A DNA stretch of 64,000 bases from Lacticaseibacillus porcinae (GTDB taxonomy: Bacteria > Bacillota > Bacilli > Lactobacillales > Lactobacillaceae): positions 186,001 to 250,000 of the forward strand of contig NZ_RHNS01000003.1 of the NCBI RefSeq assembly GCF_003946305.1, given 5' to 3'. A program made the position numbers and the translations under genes. Positions 10,446 through 19,313 of this stretch are shown here, one piece after another. The notes beneath the pieces are model-generated. The model saw only the letters and a list, made by a program, of their open reading frames with translations. It was not told where the DNA came from and did no database searches. Within the stretch, counting starts at the first letter, position 1. Each line of letters opens with the position of its first letter.

Positions 10446-10462
10446 TTACGAGGTGGCGCAAC

Positions 10463-11533
10463 ATGAAAAAATATCTCTACCTACAAGACGGGACGCATTT
10501 TGAAGGCACCGCATTTGGTGCGACCAATGAAATCGCTGGCGAAGTGGTGTTCAACACCAGTATGGTCGGTTATCAAGAAGCCTTAAGTGACCCCAGTTAC
10601 GCCAACCAACTTTTGACTTTTACCTATCCATTGATCGGCACTTACGGCGTGGATCCCACTCGCAATCAAAGCACTGGGATCTTAGCGCAATGTGCGATCG
10701 TTCATACCTTAGAGCATGAACCTGGCCCCACTGGTGAAACGTTAAACGACTATCTATTGAAATATCACGTGCCGGGCATTCAAGGGGTCGATACCCGCCA
10801 GTTGACCAAACACATTCGCCAATCACACACCATGCAAGCAGTCTTGTTGAATCAACCGCTTGTAGATGACTTTGACGTCGTGTACGGAAAGCTTTTTGCC
10901 CAATGCAAAAAAACGCCACAACTCGGTCATGCGACTTATCATAGTGAAGCAGCCCATGCCAAACATGTGGTGATGATCGATTTTGGCACCAAACAAGGGA
11001 TCATCGACTCATTAGTCGACAACGGCATCTCAGTGACTGTGGTGCCTTACACCACAGATCTCGCCATGATTCAAAACTTGCATCCAGATGGCATCTTGTT
11101 ATCTAATGGCCCTGGCGACCCAGCGGACTATGACGTCTTACCGCTGATTCAAAAACTCGAACACCTTTACCCCACTGCCGGCATTTGCTTAGGTCATCAG
11201 ATCTTAGCCTTAGCCAATGGCGCTAAAACGGTGGCCATGGCGTATGGTCACCGCGGGATCAATCACCCAGTGCACGCGATCGGTTCAGACCACGCGATCA
11301 TCACGAGTCAAAATCATGGCTACATGGTCGATCCTGATAGTTTAAACGGCACTGACTTAGTGGTGACTGCGGTGGAAGGCGACGATGGTACGGTTGAAGG
11401 CTTAGCCCATCAATGGCTACCAATGTTTTCTGTGCAATATCACCCTGAAGCCAATCCTGGTCCAAAAGATGCGAGTGGTTTCTTCACCCAATTCAAACAG
11501 TTAATGGAAAAGAAGGTCGCGGCTCATGCCTAA
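10463..11533 (+). CDS. carA: Carbamoyl-phosphate synthase, glutamine amidotransferase subunit (arginine type)
   Basis: Hydrolyses glutamine and passes ammonia to CarB. The 356-aa protein has the CPSase small-chain domain at the N-terminus and a class I amidotransferase domain with the nucleophile in [15 protein letters not shown] and the catalytic His-Glu in [18 protein letters not shown] precedes the ATG. It overlaps carB by 8 bases. Divergence from argCJBDF and the ARG-box-like sites indicate the arginine-specific enzyme rather than a pyrimidine-operon one. Confidence 0.95.
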   Translation: MKKYLYLQDGTHFEGTAFGATNEIAGEVVFNTSMVGYQEALSDPSYANQLLTFTYPLIGTYGVDPTRNQSTGILAQCAIVHTLEHEPGPTGETLNDYLLKYHVPGIQGVDTRQLTKHIRQSHTMQAVLLNQPLVDDFDVVYGKLFAQCKKTPQLGHATYHSEAAHAKHVVMIDFGTKQGIIDSLVDNGISVTVVPYTTDLAMIQNLHPDGILLSNGPGDPADYDVLPLIQKLEHLYPTAGICLGHQILALANGAKTVAMAYGHRGINHPVHAIGSDHAIITSQNHGYMVDPDSLNGTDLVVTAVEGDDGTVEGLAHQWLPMFSVQYHPEANPGPKDASGFFTQFKQLMEKKVAAHA

Positions 11534-14500
11534 AAATTTGAACATTCATAAAATCGTGGTGATCGGCTCAGGTCCGATCATCGTCGGCCAAGCCGCTGAA
11601 TTTGATTACTCTGGCTCGCAAGCCTGTTTGTCATTGCGCGAGGAAGGCTACTCAGTGGTATTGATCAACTCCAACCCAGCAACGATCATGACTGATGATG
11701 ACATCGCCGACAAAATTTACTTGGAACCTTTGACCTTAGCGTCAGTCACTCACATCTTAGAGATTGAAAAACCTGATGCCTTGTTGCCGACGCTTGGTGG
11801 TCAAACCGGTTTAAATATGGCGGTGGCTTTAGATGAAGCAGGCGTCTTGAAAAAATTAAACATTGAACTCCTTGGCACCGGCTTGGATACCATTCATCAA
11901 GCAGAAGATCGCCAAGCGTTCAAACAATTAATGGAAGATCTCCATCAACCAGTTCCGCAATCATTGACAGTGCATGATTTAGACAGTGCTTTAAAGTTTG
12001 CTGATGCCTGCGGGTATCCAGTGATCGTGCGACCTGCCTTTACCTTAGGCGGCACTGGCGGTGGCATCGCGCATAACGTCGACGAATTAAAGACGATCGG
12101 TCAACGGGGTTTGGAATTATCGCCTAACACCGAATGTTTAATTGAAAAATCGATCGCAGGCTACAAAGAAATTGAATTTGAAGTGATGCGTGATGCCGCT
12201 GGTACTACGATTTCCGTTTGCTGTATGGAAAACGTCGATCCCGTTGGCATTCACACTGGTGATTCCATCGTGGTGGCACCTAATCAAACCCTTGATGATC
12301 CCACTTTTCAAAAGTTACGTTCAGCCTCTTTGAAAATTGTCGATGCGTTAAATATTCAAGGCGGCTGCAACGTCCAACTCGCGCAAGATCCCAATTCTGA
12401 TCAATACTACATTATCGAGGTCAATCCCCGGGTCAGTCGCTCCAGTGCTTTAGCGTCTAAAGCCACTGGTTACCCCATCGCCAAAATCGCCGCCAAAATC
12501 GCAGTCGGCTTGAATCTACAAGAGATTCAAAATCCCGTGACCAAAACCACTTTTGCGGCTTTTGAACCGACTTTAGATTATGTGGTCGCCAAGATCCCGC
12601 GGTTTCCATTTGATAAATTCGTTTCCGCAGAACGTCAACTTGGTACACAAATGAAAGCCACCGGCGAAGTAATGGGTATCGGCACCACTTTTGAAGAAGC
12701 GTTACTCAAAGCGGTGCAATCATTGGAACTGGACACCAAGATGCAAACCACCTTGTTGCCTAAAGTCACTCCTTCTGAAGCCGAATTAACTGATGAGTTG
12801 GAACACCCTACTGATGTCCGCCTGTTCTACTTGTTTGAAGCCATGCGTCAAGGCTGGTCCAAACAAAAGATCCAAGCCCACACCCAGATCACAATGTTTT
12901 TCTTGAACAAGCTGGAACACCTATTCAACACGTTAACGGCCTTACACACCGGTCAACTCACGGTTCAAAAAGCCACACATGCCAATCAATTAGGCTTTAC
13001 TGCCACCATGATCGCGACGGCTGCCGACGTGTCAGACTCAGTGGTGAACGCCTTGTTGCCAGCCCCAGTGTATAAAATGGTTGACACTTGCGCTGGTGAG
13101 TTCGCTTCTGAAACACCATATTTTTACTCAACCGCCTTCCCTGGCGAAAATGAGTCCCAGCCTTTAGGCAACAGTATCATTGTCATTGGCTCAGGTCCCA
13201 TTCGGATCGGTCAAGGGGTTGAATTCGACTACACTACGGTTCACTGCGTCCAAGCGATTCAAGCAGCAGGCTATCACGCCATCATCATTAACAACAATCC
13301 AGAAACCGTTTCGACTGATTTTTCGATTTCAGATAAGTTGTATTTTGAACCACTGACGGCGGAATCGGTGAAGCATATCATCGACTTAGAGCAACCGCTT
13401 GGGGTGATCGTTCAATTCGGTGGGCAAACTGCGATCAACTTAACCGCGCAACTGGCAAAACTCGGCGTCAAAATCTTAGGCACCAGTTTAGCAGGGATCA
13501 ATCAAACCGAAGATCGTCACGAATTTGAAACCTTACTCGCAGATCTGCACATCAATCAACCACTTGGTGACACCGCGATGAACCTTGAAGAAGCGCGTCA
13601 AATTGCCCCAGTAGTCGGCTATCCGGTCATGGTGCGCCCAAGTTACGTCTTAGGTGGCCGCGCCATGGCGATTGTTGAAGATGAATCACAACTTGCCGAA
13701 TATGTCCAAAAAGCCATCGCCGCAGCCCCTCATCAACCGATTTTAATCGATCATGATGTCCAAGGCTTAGAATGTGAAGTCGACATTTTATCTGACGGCC
13801 AAGATGTCTTTATTCCTGGGATCATGGAACACTTAGAAGGCAGCGGCATTCACTCTGGTGATTCTATCGCCATTTACCCACCACAACATTTAAGTGATGC
13901 CCAGCAAGCGGAGATCATCAAAACTGCCACTGCGATCGGTAAAGCGGTGCATTGTGTTGGGATGATGAATGTGCAATTCATCGTCGCCGATCACCTGTAT
14001 GTGATCGACGTCAATCCTCGCGCAAGTCGCACGGTACCATTCATGAGTAAAGTGACCGGCTATCACTTGGCGAAGTTAGCAACGAACTTGATTTTAGGGA
14101 AGTCTTTAGCCGACTTGAATCTACCTGTTGGCTGCCCAACACCAAAACCAGGCGTTGCCATTAAAGCCCCTGTTTTCTCCTTCACCAAACTGCCTGGCAT
14201 GGCCACAGGATTGGCTCCGGAAATGAAGTCCACTGGCGAAACCATCGGCTTAGGTCACGACTATCATGAAGCCTTAGCTAAAGCATTATGTGATAGTTAT
14301 CACTGCACCTTGCCACAATCTGGTGATGTGTTGTTGAGTTCTCATCCCCTCACTGGCGAATTAGCCGAAGCCTTGGCGCATGTTGGCGTCAAAGTCAACG
14401 TGTGGGACAACACCTTGCCTGATCAAAAACCTTGGGCAGTCCTCAACATTGACGACCACCAAACCACTGCCAGTCCTTTGAACTACTACGCCTTGAGTCA

Positions 14501-14570
14501 TCAAGTACCTTTGTTGACCAGCAGTGCCACCTTGATCGGGTTACTCAAAGCAGTATTACAACCGGCATAA
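11526..14570 (+). CDS. carB: Carbamoyl-phosphate synthase, large subunit (arginine type)
   Basis: Makes carbamoyl phosphate from bicarbonate, ammonia and two ATP. The protein has the duplicated layout: [20 protein letters not shown] opens the first half and [20 protein letters not shown] the second, each with an ATP-grasp domain ([20 protein letters not shown]). At 1014 aa it is shorter than the 1050-1075 aa of many CarB proteins. The shortfall is in the C-terminal MGS-like allosteric domain, where UMP and ornithine act in E. coli, so pyrimidine control may be missing or weak. This matches an arginine-dedicated synthase. Its ATG lies inside the end of carA. Confidence 0.95.
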   Translation: MPKNLNIHKIVVIGSGPIIVGQAAEFDYSGSQACLSLREEGYSVVLINSNPATIMTDDDIADKIYLEPLTLASVTHILEIEKPDALLPTLGGQTGLNMAVALDEAGVLKKLNIELLGTGLDTIHQAEDRQAFKQLMEDLHQPVPQSLTVHDLDSALKFADACGYPVIVRPAFTLGGTGGGIAHNVDELKTIGQRGLELSPNTECLIEKSIAGYKEIEFEVMRDAAGTTISVCCMENVDPVGIHTGDSIVVAPNQTLDDPTFQKLRSASLKIVDALNIQGGCNVQLAQDPNSDQYYIIEVNPRVSRSSALASKATGYPIAKIAAKIAVGLNLQEIQNPVTKTTFAAFEPTLDYVVAKIPRFPFDKFVSAERQLGTQMKATGEVMGIGTTFEEALLKAVQSLELDTKMQTTLLPKVTPSEAELTDELEHPTDVRLFYLFEAMRQGWSKQKIQAHTQITMFFLNKLEHLFNTLTALHTGQLTVQKATHANQLGFTATMIATAADVSDSVVNALLPAPVYKMVDTCAGEFASETPYFYSTAFPGENESQPLGNSIIVIGSGPIRIGQGVEFDYTTVHCVQAIQAAGYHAIIINNNPETVSTDFSISDKLYFEPLTAESVKHIIDLEQPLGVIVQFGGQTAINLTAQLAKLGVKILGTSLAGINQTEDRHEFETLLADLHINQPLGDTAMNLEEARQIAPVVGYPVMVRPSYVLGGRAMAIVEDESQLAEYVQKAIAAAPHQPILIDHDVQGLECEVDILSDGQDVFIPGIMEHLEGSGIHSGDSIAIYPPQHLSDAQQAEIIKTATAIGKAVHCVGMMNVQFIVADHLYVIDVNPRASRTVPFMSKVTGYHLAKLATNLILGKSLADLNLPVGCPTPKPGVAIKAPVFSFTKLPGMATGLAPEMKSTGETIGLGHDYHEALAKALCDSYHCTLPQSGDVLLSSHPLTGELAEALAHVGVKVNVWDNTLPDQKPWAVLNIDDHQTTASPLNYYALSHQVPLLTSSATLIGLLKAVLQPA

Positions 14571-14576
14571 CCAAAT

Positions 14577-14614
14577 AATACCCTGATGATCACAACGGTG
14601 ATCATCAGGGTATT
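14577..14614. terminator. Terminator between carB and the convergent NADH oxidase gene
   Basis: AATACCCTGATGATCAC (14577-14593) pairs perfectly with 14598-14614 across a four-base loop. No long T-run, but the stem is symmetric and lies between convergent genes, so it can serve both. Confidence 0.75.
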
Positions 14615-14628
14615 TGCGTTTGAGGCAT

Positions 14629-15990
14629 TCAGTCGGAGGTGCTGGCATGATCAGCTTGGGTCACTGCCAGTTGCGCCACCAAATTCAAATAATTGAACGG
14701 CTGATCATAATGCGGATTGAACAACATATCCACAAAGGCTAAATCATCAATGGTGTTGCGGTTTTGAATGGCGATCGACACTGCATTAGCAGATTGGGTG
14801 ATTTCATGAGTTGACCACAGCTGAGCTCCTAATACTCGACGATCTTCGGTGCCGTATACCAAGGTGATCCGCACATCATCATGGTCTGGCATAAACGGCG
14901 GCCGATAAGGTCCAACGTAAGTCACACAATCAGCAGGAATACCTTCTTTTTTCGCCCGAACTAACGTTAAACCAGTGGTAGCTAACGTATGATCAAATAA
15001 GTGCATGGCAGTTGTTGCTTGCGTCCCCAGATCTTTTTGGATATTGCCAAAGACGTTGCGGCCAACGATATAGCCTTGACGCACCGCATTGGAAGCTAAT
15101 GGCACATATGCTGACTTCCCGGTCGGATTAAAATGCACCGCACAAGCATCCCCAGCGGCATAAATATTTTCATCACTGGTTTGCATCCATTGATTCGTCA
15201 ACAAAGCACCATGGCGATCCATTGCCACTTGTCCTTGCAACAAAGCGGTATTCGCAAGAAACCCAGTGCAAACGATCGCGACATCTGCTTCAACATTGCC
15301 AGCGGCAGTTTCAACAGTGATCCCAACATCCCCACTCCCTGCTTCAAAAGCCTTAACCCGGGCGTTTAACCGCACATCAACGCCATGTGAAACAAGTTTT
15401 TTCGCAATGCTAGCAGACATACAAGGATCGATATAGTTGTTCAGCAGTTGCGCATTGCCTTGAATCAAAGTGACTTTGTGGCCGGTGTTGGCAAACGCCT
15501 CAGCTAACTCGACACCGATGTACCCAGCCCCAACAATCGCGATATGTTGGCCAGCAGCGGTTTCTTTTTTGACCAATTCAGCTTGACGAGCATCTTTGCA
15601 CATCAACACCCTTGAATCATCGATCCCAAATAATGGCGGCACCTGCACATATGAGCCCGTGGACATGATCAGCTTGTCATAATGATCATCAAATACGGCA
15701 TTGGACTTAAGATCTTGCACTCGCAAGGTTTGCGCTTTTGAATCAATGGCGAGTACGTCATGGCGGATCTTCACATCAACCCCTAAACTCGCCAAATGTT
15801 CTGGGGTTTCATAGAACATGTCAGAAAGTTTTTCGACTTCACCAGATAAATACAAGGAGATGCCACAAGATAGAAACGACACATTATCATCGCGTTCATA
15901 AATCACCACTTCAGCTTCTGGGTGAAACGTTTTAATGGCCTTCACCGCAGAAACGCCAGCATGGGTACAACCTACGATCACAATTTTCAA
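14629..15990 (-). CDS. nox: FAD-dependent NADH oxidase / peroxidase family
   Basis: Re-oxidises NADH with oxygen (to water) or peroxide; a common way for lactobacilli to regain NAD+ and remove oxygen. The frame is open further upstream, but a TTG at 15990 has AGGAGG eight bases before it, and that start puts His at residue 10 and the redox-active Cys (SFLSCGISLYL) at residue 42, the hallmark positions of Nox/Npx enzymes. It also has FAD and NADH Rossmann motifs (IVIVGCTHAG; IVGAGYIGVELAEAF) and a C-terminal dimerisation domain; 453 aa is normal. Sequence alone does not separate water-forming oxidase from peroxidase or CoA-disulfide reductase. It follows the EAL gene by 13 bases, with its ribosome site overlapping that stop codon, so the two are translationally linked. 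Confidence 0.88.
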   Translation of the reverse strand: MKIVIVGCTHAGVSAVKAIKTFHPEAEVVIYERDDNVSFLSCGISLYLSGEVEKLSDMFYETPEHLASLGVDVKIRHDVLAIDSKAQTLRVQDLKSNAVFDDHYDKLIMSTGSYVQVPPLFGIDDSRVLMCKDARQAELVKKETAAGQHIAIVGAGYIGVELAEAFANTGHKVTLIQGNAQLLNNYIDPCMSASIAKKLVSHGVDVRLNARVKAFEAGSGDVGITVETAAGNVEADVAIVCTGFLANTALLQGQVAMDRHGALLTNQWMQTSDENIYAAGDACAVHFNPTGKSAYVPLASNAVRQGYIVGRNVFGNIQKDLGTQATTAMHLFDHTLATTGLTLVRAKKEGIPADCVTYVGPYRPPFMPDHDDVRITLVYGTEDRRVLGAQLWSTHEITQSANAVSIAIQNRNTIDDLAFVDMLFNPHYDQPFNYLNLVAQLAVTQADHASTSD

Positions 15991-16003
15991 TGATTGGCCC
16001 TCC

Positions 16004-16690
16004 TTATGCGGGATCATCTGAGGCTAAGCGGAGTAAATGAGGCTTTCCATAAAAGTAGCCTTGTCGCAAATCAATATGTAATTCATCGGCAACCACGTCA
16101 TCATGAACGTCTTCAATGCCTTCCAAAACAAACCGTAAATTGCGTTGATGTGCCAGATTTTGCCAAAATTCTACCCGTTGATGCACCGCAGGGTCTTCTA
16201 AGCTTTCCTCAAAATTTTGCAACGCAAATTTGATTTCAGACGCGTAAGGTAACAAATCTTTGACATGGCTGAAGTCGTTGTCCCCAGAATCCACATCATC
16301 AAGGCTTAGTTCCATCCCTCGCGCCAAGTAACGTTTGATCTGAGGCAACAATAAAGCAGTGGTAATGTTTTTGTCGCTAGGTTCCTCAGTTAATTCCACC
16401 ACTAACTTCACCGGACGCAAGAAATTTTGCGCCTTGATCAACGCCGAGTTGACTTCAGCATCTAGCAATTGGGTGCGATTTAAGTTAACGGAAACTGAAG
16501 GGATCTTCAACGCTAATTTACTTGTGGTAGCAACTAACACGTCTGCCACTGTATGGGCTGGAATCGCACTAAAGCTCACTGGTGGCCGCCAACCTTGATC
16601 AGTATAAGTCTTCATCAACAACTCATAGCCGATCAAGGTATTATTGATCCGATTTAACTGGGGTTGGATGAAGTACCGATACATCGCCAA
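16004..16690 (-). CDS. Stand-alone EAL domain protein, likely c-di-GMP phosphodiesterase
   Basis: A single 228-aa EAL domain without sensor or membrane part. The family hydrolyses c-di-GMP to pGpG. Catalytic motifs appear intact: YELLMK (the EAL Glu), SVNLNR (Asn), VVELTEE (Glu), SLDDVDSG (the Asp pair), EIKFA (Lys), VLEGIE (Glu) and LRQGYFYGKP (Gln). I therefore expect activity. It is co-transcribed with the NADH oxidase just downstream, which suggests a link between second messenger and redox state; that link is inference. It has its own promoter with a palindrome over the -35 region. Confidence 0.87.
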   Translation of the reverse strand: MAMYRYFIQPQLNRINNTLIGYELLMKTYTDQGWRPPVSFSAIPAHTVADVLVATTSKLALKIPSVSVNLNRTQLLDAEVNSALIKAQNFLRPVKLVVELTEEPSDKNITTALLLPQIKRYLARGMELSLDDVDSGDNDFSHVKDLLPYASEIKFALQNFEESLEDPAVHQRVEFWQNLAHQRNLRFVLEGIEDVHDDVVADELHIDLRQGYFYGKPHLLRLASDDPA

Positions 16691-16723
16691 GCTCCTTTAT
16701 TGAGGTCATGAATTCTTAATATC

Positions 16724-16752
16724 ATTATCCTACTAAGGCCAACCTTGTACAA
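16724..16752 (-). promoter_or_regulatory. Promoter of the EAL-nox operon
   Basis: On the minus strand TTGTAC (16747-16752), 17 bases, GATAAT (16724-16729). Confidence 0.5.
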
Positions 16753-16767
16753 ATTTTTTAATTTGTA
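16748..16767. promoter_or_regulatory. Palindromic operator candidate over the EAL-nox promoter
   Basis: TACAAATT-tttt-AATTTGTA, a perfect 8-bp inverted repeat that overlaps the -35 hexamer. The cognate regulator is not apparent. Confidence 0.45.
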
Positions 16768-16924
16768 AACATTCGTGGATAACTGAAACGTCAACACCTC
16801 GCGAAGTCCGAGCACCTTTCACTGCGGTTGCACCATGAACTGCCTCAACCTCACAACATCGATCACCCTCAACGTAGGTGATAAATATAATTATCATGGT
16901 ACAATATCGGCATGGAGGATTACC

Positions 16925-17623
16925 ATGATCTTACAACGTCCAAACTTACCAAACTTGCTTCAAACCCAAGAAGAGCTCAACCGCTTTGCACCGCCAGAAT
17001 TACAAATGGACTTGACTGAATTCGTCAGCTATTACCAACTGTGTCAAGCAGCGGTTAATGAAGTCGGCACGAAACTCGAAAATCTCGATGCCGATTACCA
17101 ACTCCATAATGCTCACAATCCGATCCATCACATGGAAGCGCGGATGAAAGATGCCCGAAGCTTATTTCGAAAAGTCAAAGCACACAACTTGCCGTTAAAT
17201 TTTGCCAGCATTCATGATCATATTTTTGATATCGGAGGCATTCGCGTGATTTGCAATTACCAAGCGGATGTTTACACAGTGGCTGGGAATCTATTAGCAC
17301 AATCTGATATCACCTTGCTGCGACGCAAAGACTACATCAAAACCCCGAAAGCTTCCGGTTACCGCAGTTTGCACTTAGTGGTATCGGTTCCCGTATTTCA
17401 AGCCAAAGGCGTTCAAAATACCCCAGTGGAGATTCAACTGCGCACTGTCGGTATGGATACTTGGGCAAGTTTGGAGCATAAATTACGTTATAAAACTGAT
17501 GTCGACGCTGCCACCGTGTCCCGTTACGCCGCGCAGCTGCATCAATATGCCGATGAAATGGATCATATGGAACTTGGCATGCAACACATTTTTCACGCAT
17601 TATCCGATCACAGTGAGTCGTGA
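16925..17623 (+). CDS. Small alarmone synthetase, (p)ppGpp synthetase of the RelA/SpoT family
   Basis: Transfers pyrophosphate from ATP to GDP or GTP to make (p)ppGpp. The 232-aa protein has only a synthetase domain: DIGGIRVICN, KDYIKTPKASGYRSLHLVV (the G-loop region) and PVEIQLRTVGMDTWASLEHK. No HD hydrolase, TGS or ACT domain is present, so it is a RelP/RelQ-type enzyme; I cannot tell which. The frame is open 30 codons upstream, but the ATG at 16925 has GGAGG correctly spaced. It stands alone with its own terminator. Such enzymes are mainly controlled by transcription under stress and by allosteric alarmone binding. Confidence 0.9.
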   Translation: MILQRPNLPNLLQTQEELNRFAPPELQMDLTEFVSYYQLCQAAVNEVGTKLENLDADYQLHNAHNPIHHMEARMKDARSLFRKVKAHNLPLNFASIHDHIFDIGGIRVICNYQADVYTVAGNLLAQSDITLLRRKDYIKTPKASGYRSLHLVVSVPVFQAKGVQNTPVEIQLRTVGMDTWASLEHKLRYKTDVDAATVSRYAAQLHQYADEMDHMELGMQHIFHALSDHSES

Positions 17624-17660
17624 TATCTTGTCAGCATACCAAGAATCATTCCAACCGTCA

Positions 17661-17704
17661 AAAAAGTCCGTTCACTTTCATTAATAAAAGTGAACGGACT
17701 TTTT
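17661..17704. terminator. Bidirectional terminator
   Basis: AAAAGTCCGTTCACTTT and its exact complement flank an 8-base loop; A-run on the left, T-run on the right, so it serves both the alarmone synthetase and the convergent carbonic anhydrase gene. Confidence 0.9.
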
Positions 17705-17706
17705 GA

Positions 17707-18333
17707 TTAGTCTAGATCAAAGCATTCGATCACGCGATCGTAGCGGGGTTGCAAGGCGCGATTGTTTTTACCAAAATGTTGGACAAACCAAGTGACTTGT
17801 TGCTCAGACACAGTGAAATGCTGCGGTTGGATCACATACCACTCAACGCCTTCAGTCAAAGGAGGCGTCGTCAAGGAGCCTAAGTAATGATAAACCTTAC
17901 CTTGGGTTGGCATCAGTGCCGATAAGTCGATAGTTTCAGGATGTTGACTGCCAGCTACAAAATCTGCGATCACTTGCTGGATCAAGGGATCCGCTTGACC
18001 TTTGCTGAACAGCACCGCCACAACGCAAAGCTGACCGATTCGATTTTGATGAACGAAATGTAATTCCAACGCAGCTGCTTGATCAATGACATGCTCAGCT
18101 GGCACATGAAAATGGGTTTGCACGCAATCATAAGTCCGCGCACCGATTTGGACTTGGCCTTGACCCAATAACTTGATCGTCGTGCCATCGTCTAACTCTG
18201 AATGCATGAGATATGGTGCAGTGACTTGCAAATGTACATTTGACACCATTTGGGCATCTGCCAAGGCGATCGGTGACTCTTGGGCACCAAAGCCATTGGG
18301 CCATGCTGCTTGCTTTCCATAATCTAAAACCAT
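17707..18333 (-). CDS. Alpha-class carbonic anhydrase, no signal peptide
   Basis: Zinc enzyme that interconverts CO2 and bicarbonate. The 208-aa protein has the zinc ligands in THFHVPAEHV and LELHFVH, the alpha-CA motif YLGSLTTPPLTEGVEW, and NRALQP near the end. Most bacterial alpha-CAs are exported; this one has no signal peptide from the chosen start, so it seems cytoplasmic. The ATG at 18333 has GGAG eight bases upstream; the frame is open to a TTG at 18348. It lies 17 bases after a zinc-binding lipoprotein gene on the same strand, so the pair is probably an operon. Bicarbonate is a substrate of the nearby carbamoyl-phosphate synthase, a possible but unproven link. Confidence 0.9.
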   Translation of the reverse strand: MVLDYGKQAAWPNGFGAQESPIALADAQMVSNVHLQVTAPYLMHSELDDGTTIKLLGQGQVQIGARTYDCVQTHFHVPAEHVIDQAAALELHFVHQNRIGQLCVVAVLFSKGQADPLIQQVIADFVAGSQHPETIDLSALMPTQGKVYHYLGSLTTPPLTEGVEWYVIQPQHFTVSEQQVTWFVQHFGKNNRALQPRYDRVIECFDLD

Positions 18334-18350
18334 GATCCCATCTCCCAAAA

Positions 18351-19214
18351 TTAATTTTGAATGGTTTGTAACTCACGATATTGTTTGAGCATCCAACTGG
18401 TATAAGACAACCCTTTTGGCAAGGTTTCAGTCACATGCAAAATCGGAATATGATATTTTTTTGCGGTCGTGATCGCATTGTCAACGATTTTACTGGAAAC
18501 TTGGGTATTCACCACGAAAAATGCAATTTTGCCAGTAGCCATTTGGCGATCCAGCCGCCGCACATCTTGGGGACTGGGGTCGCTACCTTCTTCCACTGCT
18601 TGGGCAAAATGGGTGTTGGCGACGCGATAACCCATGAAAGTCAACGCATTGTTGAAGACTGGTTCAGACACTGCCACTGATTTGCCATGTGACTGCTGTT
18701 TTAAGTCATCGATCAATTGCATCATAGGTTGCAATTTCGCAATATAGGTTTTGGCATTTTGTTGATAATCAGCTGTGTGCAAGGGATCCAAGTGACCGAG
18801 CTTTTTCGCTAAAGCATTGGCGATTTTAGGCATAGCCGTTGGCGTATACCAAATGTGTTCGTTTTGGCCATTGTGGACGCCAACGATTTTGGCAGCAGAC
18901 AAGGTCGCCACGTCAGGTTCTGCTGCAGTCAGCTTGTTCATCCAAGCATCATAGCCGGCCCCATTGGCTAAGACTAAATCTGATTGCGCGACTAATTTTC
19001 CTGTGGCAACCGTCGGATCGAAATCATGGGGATCGACCGCTGGATCATTGATCACACTGGTCACCGAGCCATGGTCACCCACCACGGCTTTGGCGACTTC
19101 CGCATAGAAATCCACACTGGTCACCACCTGCATGCGATGCGGCGCTTGAGGTTTGGCCGTACAGCCAGCAAGTGCCAGCACTAACAATAGAAATAACCAT
19201 TTTAATTTTCGCAC
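18351..19214 (-). CDS. Zinc/manganese ABC transporter substrate-binding lipoprotein (ZnuA/TroA family)
   Basis: Captures a divalent metal, most likely zinc, outside the membrane. The GTG start at 19214 follows GGAGG and gives a lipoprotein signal ending LALAGC. The cluster A-I fold shows metal ligands in the PHDFDPT region, in NEHIWYTP, and in SEPVFNNAL, and EEGSDPSP. The 287-aa protein has no membrane permease or ATPase gene next to it, so it must use a transporter encoded elsewhere. A paralogue lies at 42628-43503 under a Zur-box-like operator; this copy has no obvious Zur box and is co-transcribed with a carbonic anhydrase instead. Confidence 0.9.
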   Translation of the reverse strand: MRKLKWLFLLLVLALAGCTAKPQAPHRMQVVTSVDFYAEVAKAVVGDHGSVTSVINDPAVDPHDFDPTVATGKLVAQSDLVLANGAGYDAWMNKLTAAEPDVATLSAAKIVGVHNGQNEHIWYTPTAMPKIANALAKKLGHLDPLHTADYQQNAKTYIAKLQPMMQLIDDLKQQSHGKSVAVSEPVFNNALTFMGYRVANTHFAQAVEEGSDPSPQDVRRLDRQMATGKIAFFVVNTQVSSKIVDNAITTAKKYHIPILHVTETLPKGLSYTSWMLKQYRELQTIQN

Positions 19215-19272
19215 AGCCGTCCTCCGATTATGAACATATTGTACCAAAAAATCACGGCAATGCTTGCAGGTT

Positions 19273-19290
19273 TATGCCAAAATCGGCATA
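19273..19290. promoter_or_regulatory. LysR-type binding dyad
   Basis: TATGCC-aaaatc-GGCATA, a perfect 6-bp dyad between the zinc lipoprotein gene and the divergent LysR gene. It contains the T-N11-A pattern of LysR-type sites and is well placed for autoregulation or control of the divergent operon. Confidence 0.5.
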
Positions 19291-19313
19291 CTAGATAAAA
19301 AGGGGGCTCGATC

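Noticed and set aside
10235-10462. T-box or PyrR-type leader before carAB
   Set aside because: The leader is only about 50 bases, too short for a T-box, and no PyrR anti-terminator fold is visible.
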